From the NCBI GenBank assembly GCA_016933195.1, contig JAFGBN010000055.1, forward strand, positions 1-57,893: a stretch of 57,893 nucleotides of DNA, written 5' to 3'. The DNA comes from Dehalococcoidia bacterium. Its GTDB lineage: Bacteria > Chloroflexota > Dehalococcoidia > GIF9 > AB-539-J10. The position numbers and the translations under genes were made by a program. Below are positions 1 through 9,353 of the stretch, piece by piece (within the stretch, counting starts at the first letter, position 1; each line of letters opens with the position of its first letter). The notes beneath the pieces are model-generated. The model did no database searches. It worked only from the letters and a program-made list of their open reading frames with translations, and was not told the origin of the DNA.

Positions 1-381
1 GTGGAGAAGATGCAAAAGGAAGCTGAGAGCTACGCTGCTGAGGATGCCAATCGCAAAGAGGAAGTAGAGGTGCGTAATTCTGCCGATAGCCTGGCTTACA
101 CTGCGGAGAAAACACTTCGTGATTATGGAGATAAGATACCCGCTGAGGTGAGACAAGAAATAGAAAGCAAGATAGCTGCAGTGAAATCTGCCCTTCAAGG
201 AAAAGACGTAAATCCCATTCGAACCTCTACGCAAGACTTATCCCAGGCTATGCAAAAGATCGGAGCATCGGTTTATCAACAGCCAGGGCAGCAGCCTCCA
301 CCTGCTGGGGAAGAGCCTCCTGGTGGCAAGCCTGACGAAGGGGGAGAGGGAACAGTAGAAGGAGAATTCCGAGAAGTATAG
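1..381 (+). CDS. dnaK: DnaK (Hsp70) C-terminal fragment, cut by window edge
   Basis: The reading frame is open from the first base, so the true start lies outside the window. The 126 visible residues match the helical lid of Hsp70: a charged stretch (MEKMQKEAESYAAED), then NSADSLAYTAEKTL, which is characteristic of the DnaK substrate-binding domain lid, then a Pro/Gly-rich flexible tail. DnaK is the cytosolic ATP-dependent chaperone that works with DnaJ and GrpE; neither partner is in view. The tail ends FREV instead of the EEVD-like end of some bacterial DnaKs. The family assignment is firm; nothing can be said about the ATPase domain. Confidence 0.9.
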   Translation: MEKMQKEAESYAAEDANRKEEVEVRNSADSLAYTAEKTLRDYGDKIPAEVRQEIESKIAAVKSALQGKDVNPIRTSTQDLSQAMQKIGASVYQQPGQQPPPAGEEPPGGKPDEGGEGTVEGEFREV

Positions 382-403
382 ACAGTGAACTACCAGGCAT
401 TAG

Positions 404-459
404 TATCTAAATCCTGAACATTAGAGATTTGGGTTTTGGATTTGTTTAGAATTTAGATA
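404..459. repeat. Inverted repeat in dnaK-pckA gap
   Basis: TATCTAAAT at 404-412 is repeated in inverted orientation as ATTTAGATA at 451-459, with a CCTGAA/TTCAGG pair next to the arms. It sits between the dnaK stop and the next gene. It could fold as a long-loop hairpin at the end of the dnaK transcript, but there is no T-run, so a terminator role is not claimed. Confidence 0.35.
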
Positions 460-491
460 TTCAGGTTCAGTATTCTACTAGGAGAAGCTCA

Positions 492-2078
492 ATGCCAAAA
501 TTTGACCTGAAACAATTTGCTCAGACGGTTGGTAAAATCAGGGAAAAGGCAATAACGGAAGGAAGATTGATAAACAATCCTTCTGTGGAACAATTGAAGT
601 CAATTGTGGAAGATGAGCCTGGGGTTAGGAAAACGATATATGGAAATTTTGCTGCTGAGAGTGAGCCTTCTTCCAGAGCAGCGATGTTCACTGAAAACAG
701 TATTGACCACCACTTCGGCGGAAAAGAACAGAGGCTGTTGGTCCAATGCGAAAAAGTCTTGGCTAAGGAAAGACTAATTTCCATTGATAGAATTGTGGGC
801 CAAGAGAATAGTGGAACGACAGTTAGACTAACTATTCCTGAAAGATTTGCCCATGTCGCCTGTGCAGGAAACCTTTACTTGCCGGTAAAAGAGGAAGTTA
901 AGCAACCAACCTACGAAATTATAATGTTCGCTGATGATGCCTTCGAGGCTAATAAATCTAAACCACTTCCTCAAAAAGATATCACCATAAGGTTGGCTAT
1001 GTTGGATGATGGTAGGGTGATTAAAATAATTAGGAATAGCAACTACATAGGCGAGTATAAAAAGGGCGTTTTCGCTGCAGAAGATTGGGTTGCTAAAACT
1101 AAAAGGGGCGGGATTTTCTTGCATGCCGGCTGTAGGGAGGATTATCTCCAATCAACACACGGAGACTACAGAACTACCACCTCACTGATTCTCGCTCTAA
1201 CCGCAAATGGGAAAACAACTATAAGCTCTAAAATTTTGGCGAGAAAAGGAAAAGAGAAATCCTGGCTCGTTCAAGACGATGGCGGAACTCTAATGCCAGA
1301 TGGCTCATTTCATGGTTTTGAAGCTGGAGGAGTATTTGTAAAGACTGAGGCTGTAAATCCGGGGAGCCAACTCGAGATATTTTACGGCTTATTGAAACCA
1401 GAGACCCTATGTGAGAATGTTTATGTAACTGAAGATGGAGACTTTGACTTTTATAATTTTGAAAAGACATCTAATGGAAGAGCAATCATGCATAGAAGAG
1501 ATTTCCTGCACGCCAGCCCTTATATTGATGTTGATAGGATTGATAACTTGATTCTTATCACCAGAGGGCCCTGGATACCCGCAATATCACGATTAACCCG
1601 GGAGCAGGCAGTGGCGCTCATGGTTTTAGGGCAATCAATGGAATCTTCGGCAGGTGACCCAACCCGAGCAGGAAAAATTAAGAGTGAGTTCTTTTACGAT
1701 CCTTTCGTAGCCGGTAATAGGGCAGAGCATGCCAACTTATTTTATGAGATATTAAGGGGCCTTCCTCATATAGACTACTATCTGATTAATACCGGCGGGA
1801 TAGGTGAAGGAGAGACGTACAAAGATATAAGATTGGAATATACTTTGGCCATATTAGATTCCTTGCTAAGAGAAGGCCTCGAAGATTGGATAGATTCACC
1901 TACAGGCTTTAAGATACCAAAGGCAATAAGGAATGTAGATGATATTTACTTGCACCCTGAGAAACTTTGCTCTAAAATTGAATTCGAGGAAGGGCAAAAA
2001 GAGCTTAACAGTGTCAGGCATGGAGCTATAAAAAAGCTTGACAGTGCTTTGCATCCCGATATAAGAAACGTTTTTTAG
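492..2078 (+). CDS. pckA: Divergent ATP-type phosphoenolpyruvate carboxykinase
   Basis: This 528-residue protein fits the ATP-dependent PEP carboxykinase fold, which interconverts oxaloacetate + ATP and PEP + CO2 + ADP. Recognisable elements in order are FLHAG (metal-binding His region, about residue 215), a P-loop ALTANGKTT in place of the usual GLSGTGKTT (about 240), the kinase-2 motif LVQDDGG in place of IGDDEH (about 260), FEAGGVFVKTE corresponding to the EGGCYAKT block, and NTGGIGEG near residue 434 where the family has NTGWTGG. Length is typical for the family (about 530). The start is supported by AGGAG at 480-484. It would supply PEP or oxaloacetate in anaerobic central metabolism together with PEP synthase at 25.4 kb. 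The altered P-loop means the nucleotide or even the reaction could differ. Confidence 0.65.
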   Translation: MPKFDLKQFAQTVGKIREKAITEGRLINNPSVEQLKSIVEDEPGVRKTIYGNFAAESEPSSRAAMFTENSIDHHFGGKEQRLLVQCEKVLAKERLISIDRIVGQENSGTTVRLTIPERFAHVACAGNLYLPVKEEVKQPTYEIIMFADDAFEANKSKPLPQKDITIRLAMLDDGRVIKIIRNSNYIGEYKKGVFAAEDWVAKTKRGGIFLHAGCREDYLQSTHGDYRTTTSLILALTANGKTTISSKILARKGKEKSWLVQDDGGTLMPDGSFHGFEAGGVFVKTEAVNPGSQLEIFYGLLKPETLCENVYVTEDGDFDFYNFEKTSNGRAIMHRRDFLHASPYIDVDRIDNLILITRGPWIPAISRLTREQAVALMVLGQSMESSAGDPTRAGKIKSEFFYDPFVAGNRAEHANLFYEILRGLPHIDYYLINTGGIGEGETYKDIRLEYTLAILDSLLREGLEDWIDSPTGFKIPKAIRNVDDIYLHPEKLCSKIEFEEGQKELNSVRHGAIKKLDSALHPDIRNVF

Positions 2079-2149
2079 CGAGCTATTTCCCAGGCTTCCT
2101 GAAAAGCAAGATTAAATTCCTTTTTAGTGGCGAAGTTGTTATATTTGCA

Positions 2150-2285
2150 GAGTCTTTAAGTGTTATCCTGAGCGCTAGCAAAGGGTCTCTAGACGCTATC
2201 CTGAGCCGAATCCCTGAACGAACGGAGCGAAGGAACTAGCAAGGGATTTTTCAGAGGTTCTTAAGCCTATGGCCTCAGAATAACA
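2150..2285. repeat. Interspersed repeat patch (TCCTGAG...GGAGCGAAGG type)
   Basis: The gap between the PEPCK and DksA-like genes holds two tandem TATCCTGAG units followed by a GAACGGAGCGAAGG stretch and CCTCAGAATAACA. Its wording resembles the element translated inside pabB near 12.05 kb. It ends just before the Shine-Dalgarno of the next gene. It is probably a non-coding mobile palindromic element; no ORF is present. Confidence 0.5.
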
Positions 2286-2302
2286 ACTTATTAGGGGGGA
2301 AA

Positions 2303-2671
2303 ATGGCTGACTTTAGTAAACTCTATCGAAGGTTAAAGAAAGAGAAAATACAACTGTTAGAGCGATTGGAACAGCTAAGAGCCTCTGGGCAACCATTGGC
2401 GGAGAGAAGAGAAGGGAGCCCTTTTGGCAAAAGGGAGGAGGAGGCTAACGGAGCCTTTGAGCTAGAGAAAAGGTTAGCTCTGGAAAAGGGATTAAGAGAG
2501 TCTCTTAGTGAGATAGAGCGTGCTCTGCAAAAGTATGACACGGGTACTTATGGATTATGTGACTCCTGTGGACAACCAATAGAGCAGGCTCGCCTTGAAG
2601 CTCTACCTCAGGCAAGCTTATGCTTGGGATGTAAGACACGTCAGAAAGGGGATGCAAAAGGGACGAGATAA
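2303..2671 (+). CDS. DksA/TraR-family C4 zinc-finger protein
   Basis: The 122-residue protein has a long charged N-terminal coiled coil and a C-terminal zinc finger, CDSCG at about residues 93-97 paired with CLGC about 17 residues later. This is the DksA/TraR layout, in which the coiled coil enters the RNA polymerase secondary channel. The acidic DxxDxA tip of true DksA is not evident, so a general DksA-like or YteA/YocK-type role is safer. An AGGGGGGAAA sequence directly before ATG supports the start. The next gene, lspA, follows after a 42-base gap; the DksA-like gene next to lspA suggests cotranscription. Confidence 0.8.
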   Translation: MADFSKLYRRLKKEKIQLLERLEQLRASGQPLAERREGSPFGKREEEANGAFELEKRLALEKGLRESLSEIERALQKYDTGTYGLCDSCGQPIEQARLEALPQASLCLGCKTRQKGDAKGTR

Positions 2672-2713
2672 TAGGTCCCTAGATAAACTTGGCTCCACAA
2701 GATCGCCGATTTT

Positions 2714-3250
2714 ATGGGTAAACATAAACCAAAGATCTTTCTGAGTAAAGACAGAAGGAAAATAGGATTATCTCTGGCGCTCGTTGCTTTAGTGATTGTC
2801 CTGGATCAGTTGACCAAATCATGGATTAGAGATAATCTGACACTGGGGGAGTCACTCACAATAGCTGGTCGTTTAAGCTTGACTTACCTACGGAATACTG
2901 GCGCGGTTTTTGGATTGTTTGCTAACCAGCCCCTTTTTTCCACCATCATTATCCTGGCTAGCCTACTAATTATCTTTCTGTTTTTCCATTATCTATCCCG
3001 AGCTACTGATGTAGGTGTTATGTCTGCCAGTTTGATTCTTGGTGGCGCTGTGGGGAATTTGATAGACCGTCTCCACCTCGGTTACGTCACCGATTTCATT
3101 GACTTCCGCCTCTGGGGCAACTTCCACTGGCCAAGTTTTAATTTTGCTGATGCAGCTATAGTGGCGGGGACTCTTACCTTCATTTATGCCTTGTATCTCT
3201 CAGGACTATTTAGAACGGTGGATGAACACGATCACAAGAGCAAAAACTAA
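2714..3250 (+). CDS. lspA: Lipoprotein signal peptidase (signal peptidase II)
   Basis: LspA is the inner-membrane aspartyl protease that removes the signal peptide from prolipoproteins after lipid attachment. The protein has four hydrophobic segments, the NTGAVFGLF block at residues 61-69, and the two catalytic aspartates in NLIDR (Asp118) and FNFADA (Asp146). At 178 residues it is of normal size. No strong Shine-Dalgarno precedes the ATG. Its end overlaps the start of rluD, the usual lspA-rluD coupling. Its substrates in this window include the two thioredoxin-like lipoproteins at 48-50.5 kb. Confidence 0.95.
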   Translation: MGKHKPKIFLSKDRRKIGLSLALVALVIVLDQLTKSWIRDNLTLGESLTIAGRLSLTYLRNTGAVFGLFANQPLFSTIIILASLLIIFLFFHYLSRATDVGVMSASLILGGAVGNLIDRLHLGYVTDFIDFRLWGNFHWPSFNFADAAIVAGTLTFIYALYLSGLFRTVDEHDHKSKN

Positions 3251-4178
3251 AACCCTCCAGTTTGACAGTCCCACTCCGGGCATTCGTCTTGACAAGTATG
3301 TAACCCAAGCTCTTCCGGAGTTTTCTCGAAGTTACATACAGAAACTAATTGAGCGAGGCTATGTTTTAGTCAATGGGCAAAAGGCAAAGGCGAGCCAAAG
3401 CTTAGCTCAAACCGATAAAATAACAATCGGGCTTCCTCCTCCCCCTACATACCCTTTAGCCGAGCCAATATCCCTAGCCATAATTCATGAAGATAAAGAT
3501 ATGTTGGTCATAGATAAACCTGCTGGATTGACTGTTCATCCTGCCCCAGGACATCCCAGCCATACTTTGGTCAACGCTATCTTGGCGCACTGTCCTAACT
3601 TGGTTAAGAGTAACGATTTAGTACGCCCAGGCATAGTTCATAGATTGGATAAGGACACATCGGGGCTCATAGTCATCGCCAAAAACGATTCCGTCAGAAA
3701 GTATTTAGCCGACCAGTTCAGAAGCCGTGCAGTAACAAAGGCCTACCTTGTCTTGGTTAGAGGGAGACTGTCCCCTGAACAAGGAATAATTGAAGCACCC
3801 ATTGGCCGAGACCCTCATAATAGGCAGAGAATGGCAGTGATAGCTATGGGGAAAGAAGCTAGCACTCAATATCAAGTGAGAAAATACTTAGGTAACTACA
3901 CTTTAATTAAAGCCATTCCTCTAACTGGGCGCACGCATCAGATAAGAGTGCATTTTGCAGCTATCGGTTCCCCTGTAGTTGGCGACCCTGTCTATGGAAG
4001 AAAATATAGAGACGAGGCTTTGGCTTCGGGCCTCAAGAGGCAGTTTATCCATGCCTACATCCTTGGCTTTTGCCTGCCATCTAGCAAGAAATACCGAGAA
4101 TTTACTTGCCCTTTACCGGTGGACTTGAAACAAGTTTTAGAATCCTTGTCTCAGGAAGCTCAAAAGCCTTGTCTCTAG
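3222..4178 (+). CDS. rluD: Pseudouridine synthase RluD family
   Basis: RluD-type enzymes isomerise uridines of 23S rRNA to pseudouridine. An N-terminal S4 RNA-binding domain (GIRLDKYV...FSRSYIQKLI...VLVNG) is followed by the catalytic domain with the HRLDKDTSGL motif carrying the catalytic Asp, and RTHQIRVH near the C-terminus. The frame opens at 3186, but ATG 3222 is preferred because the product then begins shortly before the S4 domain and overlaps lspA by only 29 bases. About 318 residues is normal for the family. The exact uridines modified cannot be read from sequence. Confidence 0.93.
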   Translation: MNTITRAKTKTLQFDSPTPGIRLDKYVTQALPEFSRSYIQKLIERGYVLVNGQKAKASQSLAQTDKITIGLPPPPTYPLAEPISLAIIHEDKDMLVIDKPAGLTVHPAPGHPSHTLVNAILAHCPNLVKSNDLVRPGIVHRLDKDTSGLIVIAKNDSVRKYLADQFRSRAVTKAYLVLVRGRLSPEQGIIEAPIGRDPHNRQRMAVIAMGKEASTQYQVRKYLGNYTLIKAIPLTGRTHQIRVHFAAIGSPVVGDPVYGRKYRDEALASGLKRQFIHAYILGFCLPSSKKYREFTCPLPVDLKQVLESLSQEAQKPCL

Positions 4179-4235
4179 GTGCCAACATATGATATGTTTC
4201 TAATGCGAAACGGAAACAAGAAGGAGGCTGATAGC

Positions 4236-4502
4236 TTGAAGTCTTTTGGAGAACTTAGTCGAGAACAGCTAAGAAGAGAAAATAGTTTGTTATCCCGCTT
4301 AATGGGAGAAGCTAAGGTAGAAGATTTAACCCGTTTTGAAGCTGATTTAGCGCAACAGCAAAGTCAAGTTTTGTTTGAGATAAGCACGGAGATAGAAGAT
4401 ACTGAGGATGCCCTAAAACAAGCTGAGCAACTCACACAAAGGCTTAAAAAGCATTTGCAGCAGTTGAAAAGTTTACAGCAAGTCTTATCTAAGCAGCACT
4501 AA
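4236..4502 (+). CDS. Small coiled-coil protein of unknown function
   Basis: This gene follows rluD with no real gap. The frame is open from 4179, directly after the rluD stop, but a clear AGGAGG at 4222-4227 sits eight bases before TTG 4236, so the TTG is chosen, giving 88 residues. The product is almost entirely charged and helical, with Leu-rich heptads (RLKKHLQQLKSLQQVL), and contains no cysteines. I do not recognise the family. Its position between rluD and gltX suggests coexpression with translation-related genes, but no function is inferred. Confidence 0.7.
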   Translation: MKSFGELSREQLRRENSLLSRLMGEAKVEDLTRFEADLAQQQSQVLFEISTEIEDTEDALKQAEQLTQRLKKHLQQLKSLQQVLSKQH

Positions 4503-4538
4503 GCTTAATCTCCTAGACATTGTAAGAGCTACATGTGC

Positions 4539-4544
4539 CATAAT
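4539..4544 (+). promoter_or_regulatory. Candidate -10 box (CATAAT) just before gltX
   Basis: CATAAT ends eight bases before the gltX ATG, and no Shine-Dalgarno lies between. A weak TAGACA is found about 19 bases upstream. If used, transcription would begin at or within a base or two of the start codon, giving a leaderless mRNA. Confidence 0.35.
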
Positions 4545-4552
4545 GCACAATC

Positions 4553-6016
4553 ATGGAATTTGTGGTAGAGGCAAAAGTCAGAGTTCGTTTCGCACCTAGC
4601 CCCACAGGCTACCCCCATTTAGGCAACATTAGAACTGCCTTATTCAATTGGCTTTTTGCTCGCCATCATGGTGGTAAATTCATCTTACGTATTGAAGATA
4701 CCGACGTTGCTCGTAAAGTAGAGGGAGCAGTGGAAATGATACAAGACAGTTTAAGCTGGCTGGGACTGGGCTGGGATGAAGGTCCTTATTTTCAATCACA
4801 GCGATTACCTATTTATCATGAAGTTGCCAACAGATTGCTTAAAGAAAACCATGCTTATCTATGCTACTGCTCCCCGGAGCGGTTGGAGACAATGCGCCAG
4901 GAACAAATGAAGCGACACCAGCCGCCAAAGTATGATGGTCATTGCCGCAATTTAACACAACAGGAGAAAGCTAGACTAGAGGCAAGCGGTGTGAATCCCG
5001 TAGTTCGTTTCAAAACACCAGCTGCGGGGGAAACGACCTTCCACGACTTGATTCGTGGTGCAGTAACTTTTAGGAACGATATCTTGAATGACTTCGTCTT
5101 ACTCAAGTCCGACGGCTACCCAACATATCATCTAGCCAACGTGATAGACGATCATTCAATGGATATTTCTCATGTCCTCAGGGCTGATGAATGGCTTTCC
5201 AGCACTCCTCAGCACATGTTGCTTTATCAAGCTCTAAACTGGCAGCCTCCGCAATTTGCTCACCTCCCTATGATACTGGGACCTGATAGAGCCAAGCTTT
5301 CCAAGAGACACGGAGCTACCAATATTGCTGACTATCACCTACAAGGTTACCTACCAACAGCAATGATGAATTTCCTAGCATTGCTAGGCTGGTCACTTGA
5401 TGACCGAACTGAACTGCTATCTCAAGAGGAGTTGATAAAGCACTTTTCCTTGGAAAGGGTAGGTAAAACTGCGGCTATCTTTAATAAAGATAAGCTGGAA
5501 TGGATGAACGGGGTTTATCTGCGAAAATTAAGCCCAGAGGAATTTGCCAAGCTTGCCACTCCATTCTTATCCAGGGATTTGCCAAGTTTGGTAAAGCGTC
5601 CACTGGACGAAAATTATATCCGCCAGATCATGCCCCTAATTCAAGAACGAGCTAAAACTTTAGCTGAGGTCCCTCAGCTTGCCGATTTCCTTTTTCTCGA
5701 TGATCTGCAATATGACACTGGCCTACTTTTAAGTGGCGGATTAGACTCTGCCCAAGCCATTAACTCCATCGAAGCTACTGTCCAAAAGCTGGAGTTAGTA
5801 CAAGACTGGGATGCTAGCTCGCTTGAAAGCATCCTCCGCCCGTTGGCCACTGAGTTAAACTTATCCACAAGAAAATTCTTTGGATTACTGAGGGTCGCTA
5901 CCACAGGGCGCACTGCAGCCCCCCCCTTATTTCAAACCATGGCGGTATTGGGCAAAGACAAATGCCTAAATCGACTCAGGGGGGCTTTGCAGCGAATCTC
6001 TCTGATTAAATCCTGA
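4553..6016 (+). CDS. gltX: Glutamate-tRNA ligase
   Basis: GltX charges tRNA with glutamate. The class I signature RFAPSPTGYPHLGN (HIGH region) begins at about residue 12, RIEDTD follows, and KLSKRHG (KMSKS-equivalent) lies near residue 252. The C-terminal helical anticodon-binding domain is complete and the length of 487 residues is normal. Because GatB is encoded at 37.9 kb, the enzyme may be non-discriminating and also make Glu-tRNA(Gln) for amidation. The ATG at 4553 has no Shine-Dalgarno; a GTG at 4562 is the only near alternative. Confidence 0.96.
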   Translation: MEFVVEAKVRVRFAPSPTGYPHLGNIRTALFNWLFARHHGGKFILRIEDTDVARKVEGAVEMIQDSLSWLGLGWDEGPYFQSQRLPIYHEVANRLLKENHAYLCYCSPERLETMRQEQMKRHQPPKYDGHCRNLTQQEKARLEASGVNPVVRFKTPAAGETTFHDLIRGAVTFRNDILNDFVLLKSDGYPTYHLANVIDDHSMDISHVLRADEWLSSTPQHMLLYQALNWQPPQFAHLPMILGPDRAKLSKRHGATNIADYHLQGYLPTAMMNFLALLGWSLDDRTELLSQEELIKHFSLERVGKTAAIFNKDKLEWMNGVYLRKLSPEEFAKLATPFLSRDLPSLVKRPLDENYIRQIMPLIQERAKTLAEVPQLADFLFLDDLQYDTGLLLSGGLDSAQAINSIEATVQKLELVQDWDASSLESILRPLATELNLSTRKFFGLLRVATTGRTAAPPLFQTMAVLGKDKCLNRLRGALQRISLIKS

Positions 6017-6161
6017 AAACAAAACTCCTGTAATTAACAATTCCCTCTTGCTTCACATTCAAAAATTGGCAAAATGCCCAAAGCCTAGTTAGAATACTAC
6101 ATGGAGGCAGGCGGTGGATAGAGTAGCTGTGGTCGTTGATAGCGTTGCCTGAAGAGATAAA

Positions 6162-8150
6162 TTGTTCAAAATCGTTTCTGATTTTCGGCTTACCGGTGAC
6201 CAGCCACAGGCGGTAGATAAGCTAGTTGAGGGATTGGAGAAGGGTTACCAGCAGCAGACTTTGCTTGGGGTTACTGGCAGCGGTAAGACCTTCACCATGG
6301 CTAATGTTATCGAGAGGGTGCAAAGACCCACCTTGGTTATTTGTCATAACAAGACTTTAGCCGCCCAGTTGGCTACCGAGTTCAAGGAGTTCTTTCCTGA
6401 AAGCGCCGTGGAGTATTTTGTTAGCTATTATGATTATTACCAGCCTGAGGCATACATTCCTAGCACCGACCTCTATATCGAGAAAGAGACCGACATAAAT
6501 GAGGAAATTGACAAATTACGCCACGCAGCTACCAGGGCTCTCTTTGAGCGCCGAGATGTAGTTATTGTGGCTTCGGTTTCCTGTATTTATAACCTAGGTT
6601 CACCTGAGGAGTACCATAGCTTTGCTCTCACTATCAAAAGAAACGAGAGCCATAAGAGAGATAAGCTAATTCGCCGCCTGGTGGATATGCAATATGAGAG
6701 GAACGATTTTGAGCTCACTAGAAGTAAATTCCGTATTCGGGGGGATACTCTGGAGATTCAGCCAGCCTATGAGGAAATAGCAATTAGAATTGAATTCTGG
6801 GGAGACAAGATTGACCGTATTGTGGAGGTTGACCCATTAACTGGTGAGTTGCTGGCTCACCGAGAGCAAGTAGATATTTACCCCGCCAAGCATTTTGTTA
6901 CCCCCGACGATAAGTTGATGGCAGCAATTGAAGATATCAAGAAGGAGCTAGAGGAAAGGTTGAGGCAACTCAGAGCTCAGAACAAGCTCCTTGAGGCTCA
7001 GCGGCTTGAGGCTCGTACCAACTACGATATTGAAATGCTCCAGGAGGTAGGCTATTGCACCGGGGTGGAAAATTATTCCCGCCATCTCCAACGCCGTGTT
7101 ACAGGAAGCACACCCTGGACATTGCTGGATTACTTCCCTGACGATTTCTTGTTGTTCATCGATGAATCACATATGACCTTACCCCAAATAAAGGGCATGT
7201 ATTACGGTGATATTTCTCGCAAACAGACATTGGTTGATTATGGCTTTCGCCTTCCCTCGGCTCTGGATAACCGCCCACTGAATTTTGAGGAATTTAGCCA
7301 ACATATTAACCAGGTTGTTTATGTCTCAGCCACACCGAAGCCTTATGAGTATGAGCATAGCCGGCAAGTAGTTGAGCAACTAGTTCGCCCCACTGGTTTA
7401 CTAGAGCCTACCATGGAGGTTAAGCCAATCAAGGGACAAATTGACGACCTTATTTACCAAATAAGGAGTCGTGTTGGGAGGGGGGAGCGTTGTTTGGTTA
7501 CCACTTTGACCAAGAGGATGGCTGAAGATTTGTGTGATTATCTCAGGGAGATGGAGATAAAGACTCATTATCTTCATTCGGAGATACAGACTTTAGAGCG
7601 AGTGGAGATTCTCCGTGACCTTCGCCTTGGCGTCTATGATATAGTTGTAGGAATCAACTTGCTTCGTGAAGGCTTAGATTTACCCGAAGTGAGCTTGGTG
7701 GCCATACTCGATGCCGATAAAGAAGGCTATCTCAGGTCAGAGGAAGCGCTTATCCAAACGATGGGGAGAGCTGCCAGACATGTAAATGCTCACGTCATAA
7801 TGTATGCTGACGCCGTTACCAAATCTATGCAGCGAGCGATAGAGGAAACTGGACGTCGGCGACGGATTCAAGAAGCTTATAATAGAGAGCATGGCATAAC
7901 TCCTCAAGGAATCAAAAAGGCAATCAAAGATATCACTGCGAGAGTTCAAGCAGTAGCAGAAACAAGAGCTCCTTATATGATTACGCCTGTTTCCAAAGAA
8001 GAGATGCTTCGCCTTATCAAGGAGCTTGAGACCCAGATGAAGGCGGCGGCTAAGAATCTGGAATTTGAGAAAGCTGCTATAATCCGCGACCGCATTATCG
8101 AATTAAGAAAAGACGAGGAATTAGTGTCTCCTATAATTAGACGGCGTTAA
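6162..8150 (+). CDS. uvrB: Excinuclease ABC subunit B
   Basis: UvrB is the DNA-damage-verifying helicase-like core of nucleotide excision repair, acting with UvrA and UvrC. The sequence shows the Walker A motif GVTGSGKT near residue 38, the beta-hairpin region [16 protein letters not shown] helicase motif II, GRAARH motif VI, and a C-terminal UVR domain ([12 protein letters not shown]) at about 640-655. Length 662 is typical. The start is TTG, preceded by a weak GAAGAG. UvrA and UvrC are not in the window. Confidence 0.97.
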   Translation: MFKIVSDFRLTGDQPQAVDKLVEGLEKGYQQQTLLGVTGSGKTFTMANVIERVQRPTLVICHNKTLAAQLATEFKEFFPESAVEYFVSYYDYYQPEAYIPSTDLYIEKETDINEEIDKLRHAATRALFERRDVVIVASVSCIYNLGSPEEYHSFALTIKRNESHKRDKLIRRLVDMQYERNDFELTRSKFRIRGDTLEIQPAYEEIAIRIEFWGDKIDRIVEVDPLTGELLAHREQVDIYPAKHFVTPDDKLMAAIEDIKKELEERLRQLRAQNKLLEAQRLEARTNYDIEMLQEVGYCTGVENYSRHLQRRVTGSTPWTLLDYFPDDFLLFIDESHMTLPQIKGMYYGDISRKQTLVDYGFRLPSALDNRPLNFEEFSQHINQVVYVSATPKPYEYEHSRQVVEQLVRPTGLLEPTMEVKPIKGQIDDLIYQIRSRVGRGERCLVTTLTKRMAEDLCDYLREMEIKTHYLHSEIQTLERVEILRDLRLGVYDIVVGINLLREGLDLPEVSLVAILDADKEGYLRSEEALIQTMGRAARHVNAHVIMYADAVTKSMQRAIEETGRRRRIQEAYNREHGITPQGIKKAIKDITARVQAVAETRAPYMITPVSKEEMLRLIKELETQMKAAAKNLEFEKAAIIRDRIIELRKDEELVSPIIRRR

Positions 8151-8200
8151 ACTTTGTTCACACCCATCCCCCTAAGCTAAATCCAAGAATCTCTGGGGGC

Positions 8201-8872
8201 TTAGCAGCGTTTCCTTGCTGATGCTGAGTATCCTTTATTTTTCAGTTCAGTAACCAGCTCAGTAACCAGCTTATCCTCATCCTCGCACTCCAAATGAAGG
8301 ATAATATCCTTCTTGGTTGCCTCCTCAGGCGTGAAGATATGTAGATTGCCAATTTTGATGCCCAGCTTATTTACGGTGGAGACTATTTCCTCGATTGCCT
8401 TCCCCTCACCACCACCAATGATTTTAATTCGGCTGCCAGGCAGCAAAGCTCCGCCTATGCCCAAGCCAAGTATCGGATTGACAATTCTGTAGAAGAAGTC
8501 AGTAGTGGTAACTATACCTACTACTCTGCTATCCTCAAGCACTACAAGGGAGCCTACCTTATTGCCTTGGGCAGTAGCCAGCGCTTCCTCAGCTGTCATA
8601 TCAGGTGTGGTTGTAACGACGCTTTTTTCCATGATTTCTTTCACTGTGGTCTTGTCTAAAAGGTAGGTGAGCTCCCAGACAGTAAGGCTTGTAGCTTTAG
8701 ATGGAGATACTTGCTCCAACGTACGTACCGTTACTATACCCACCAGCTTTCCTTTATCCACCACTGGCAGGCGCTCAATCTTGTGAGCCTGCATTATCCT
8801 CTTAGCATCAGTGATACTGGTACTGCTTGGAATGGTAACCACATTGGTTGTCATGATCTCACGAATATACAT
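8201..8872 (-). CDS. CBS-pair protein with C-terminal ACT-like domain
   Basis: Two CBS repeats occupy residues 1-65 (MTTNVVTIPSSTSITDAKRIM, LPVVDKGKLVGIVT) and 75-130 (EIMEKSVVTTTPDMTAEEAL, SLVVLEDSRVVGIVT). A C-terminal part from about 145 to 215 (GSRIKIIGG..., DIILHLECEDEDKLVTELV) has the strand-helix pattern of an ACT domain. CBS pairs bind adenine nucleotides and ACT domains bind small metabolites, so this is probably an AcuB-like sensor or regulator. Reading leftwards, a good AGGAGG lies before its start on the minus strand (complement of 8879-8884). The target is unknown. Confidence 0.8.
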   Translation of the reverse strand: MYIREIMTTNVVTIPSSTSITDAKRIMQAHKIERLPVVDKGKLVGIVTVRTLEQVSPSKATSLTVWELTYLLDKTTVKEIMEKSVVTTTPDMTAEEALATAQGNKVGSLVVLEDSRVVGIVTTTDFFYRIVNPILGLGIGGALLPGSRIKIIGGGEGKAIEEIVSTVNKLGIKIGNLHIFTPEEATKKDIILHLECEDEDKLVTELVTELKNKGYSASARKRC

Positions 8873-9247
8873 TTTTCACCTCCTTGAACACTAAACCCCA
8901 CCAGTTTAGCGTTCTCATTATAGCAAACTTTATTGTAACGTAGCAAATGCTTGTGCTTCTTCATAGAAATAATAACTCCAACCCTGTCTTAGTCATCAAA
9001 ACTTACTACCCGTTACGTTGTAGTTACGCAAAGAATAAAATCACGCAGGGAATGAGGGTAGGGAAGAGGCGTAGAGCAACATCCCAGAGGAATTTATCCA
9101 GCGTTTTCGCTATAATATTTGACAGGCGTCAATCGTGTACCTGCTGTTCTGGCATCGGGTAAAAAGTTATCAAAGAGATTGCAGGCACGGTTGTTGAAAT
9201 GAGTTCGGGAGATGTAAAAAGAGCGTTCCCTGTGCAGCTTCTATTTT
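8873..9247. other. Gap between CBS protein and tRNA-Ser
   Basis: About 375 bases lie between these genes. A 71-codon open frame on the plus strand (8947-9162) has no recognisable domain or Shine-Dalgarno and is not accepted as a gene. A TATAAT at 9111-9116 could be a -10 element for the tRNA/sucCD unit, but no convincing -35 pairs with it. Confidence 0.4.
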
Positions 9248-9336
9248 GGAGGGGTGACCGAGTGGCTTATGGTGACGGTCTTGAAAACCGTTTTCGCTTT
9301 TGGCGAACGTGGGTTCGAATCCCACCCCCTCCGCCA
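9248..9336 (+). tRNA. tRNA-Ser (anticodon UGA)
   Basis: The 5' acceptor strand GGAGGGG pairs with CCCCTCC near the 3' end, followed by discriminator G and an encoded CCA. The anticodon arm ACGGT-CTTGAAA-ACCGT gives anticodon TGA. The T arm carries GGTTCGAATCC, and a long variable arm (about 9292-9308) is typical of class II serine tRNAs. Total length is 89 bases including CCA. sucC starts 17 bases later, so the two may share a transcript. Confidence 0.95.
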
Positions 9337-9353
9337 AATTGAAAGGAGGTCGT

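Noticed and set aside
8160-8215. Terminator hairpin between uvrB and the CBS gene
   Set aside because: The only pairing (CTAAGC/GCTTAG) is six bases long with a wide loop and no T-run.
8947-9162. 71-codon ORF between the CBS protein and tRNA-Ser
   Set aside because: It has no ribosome-binding site, no recognisable motif and an atypical composition; probably chance.
9300-9353. Upstream in-frame start for sucC
   Set aside because: It lies inside tRNA-Ser; the Shine-Dalgarno directly before ATG 9354 gives the real start.
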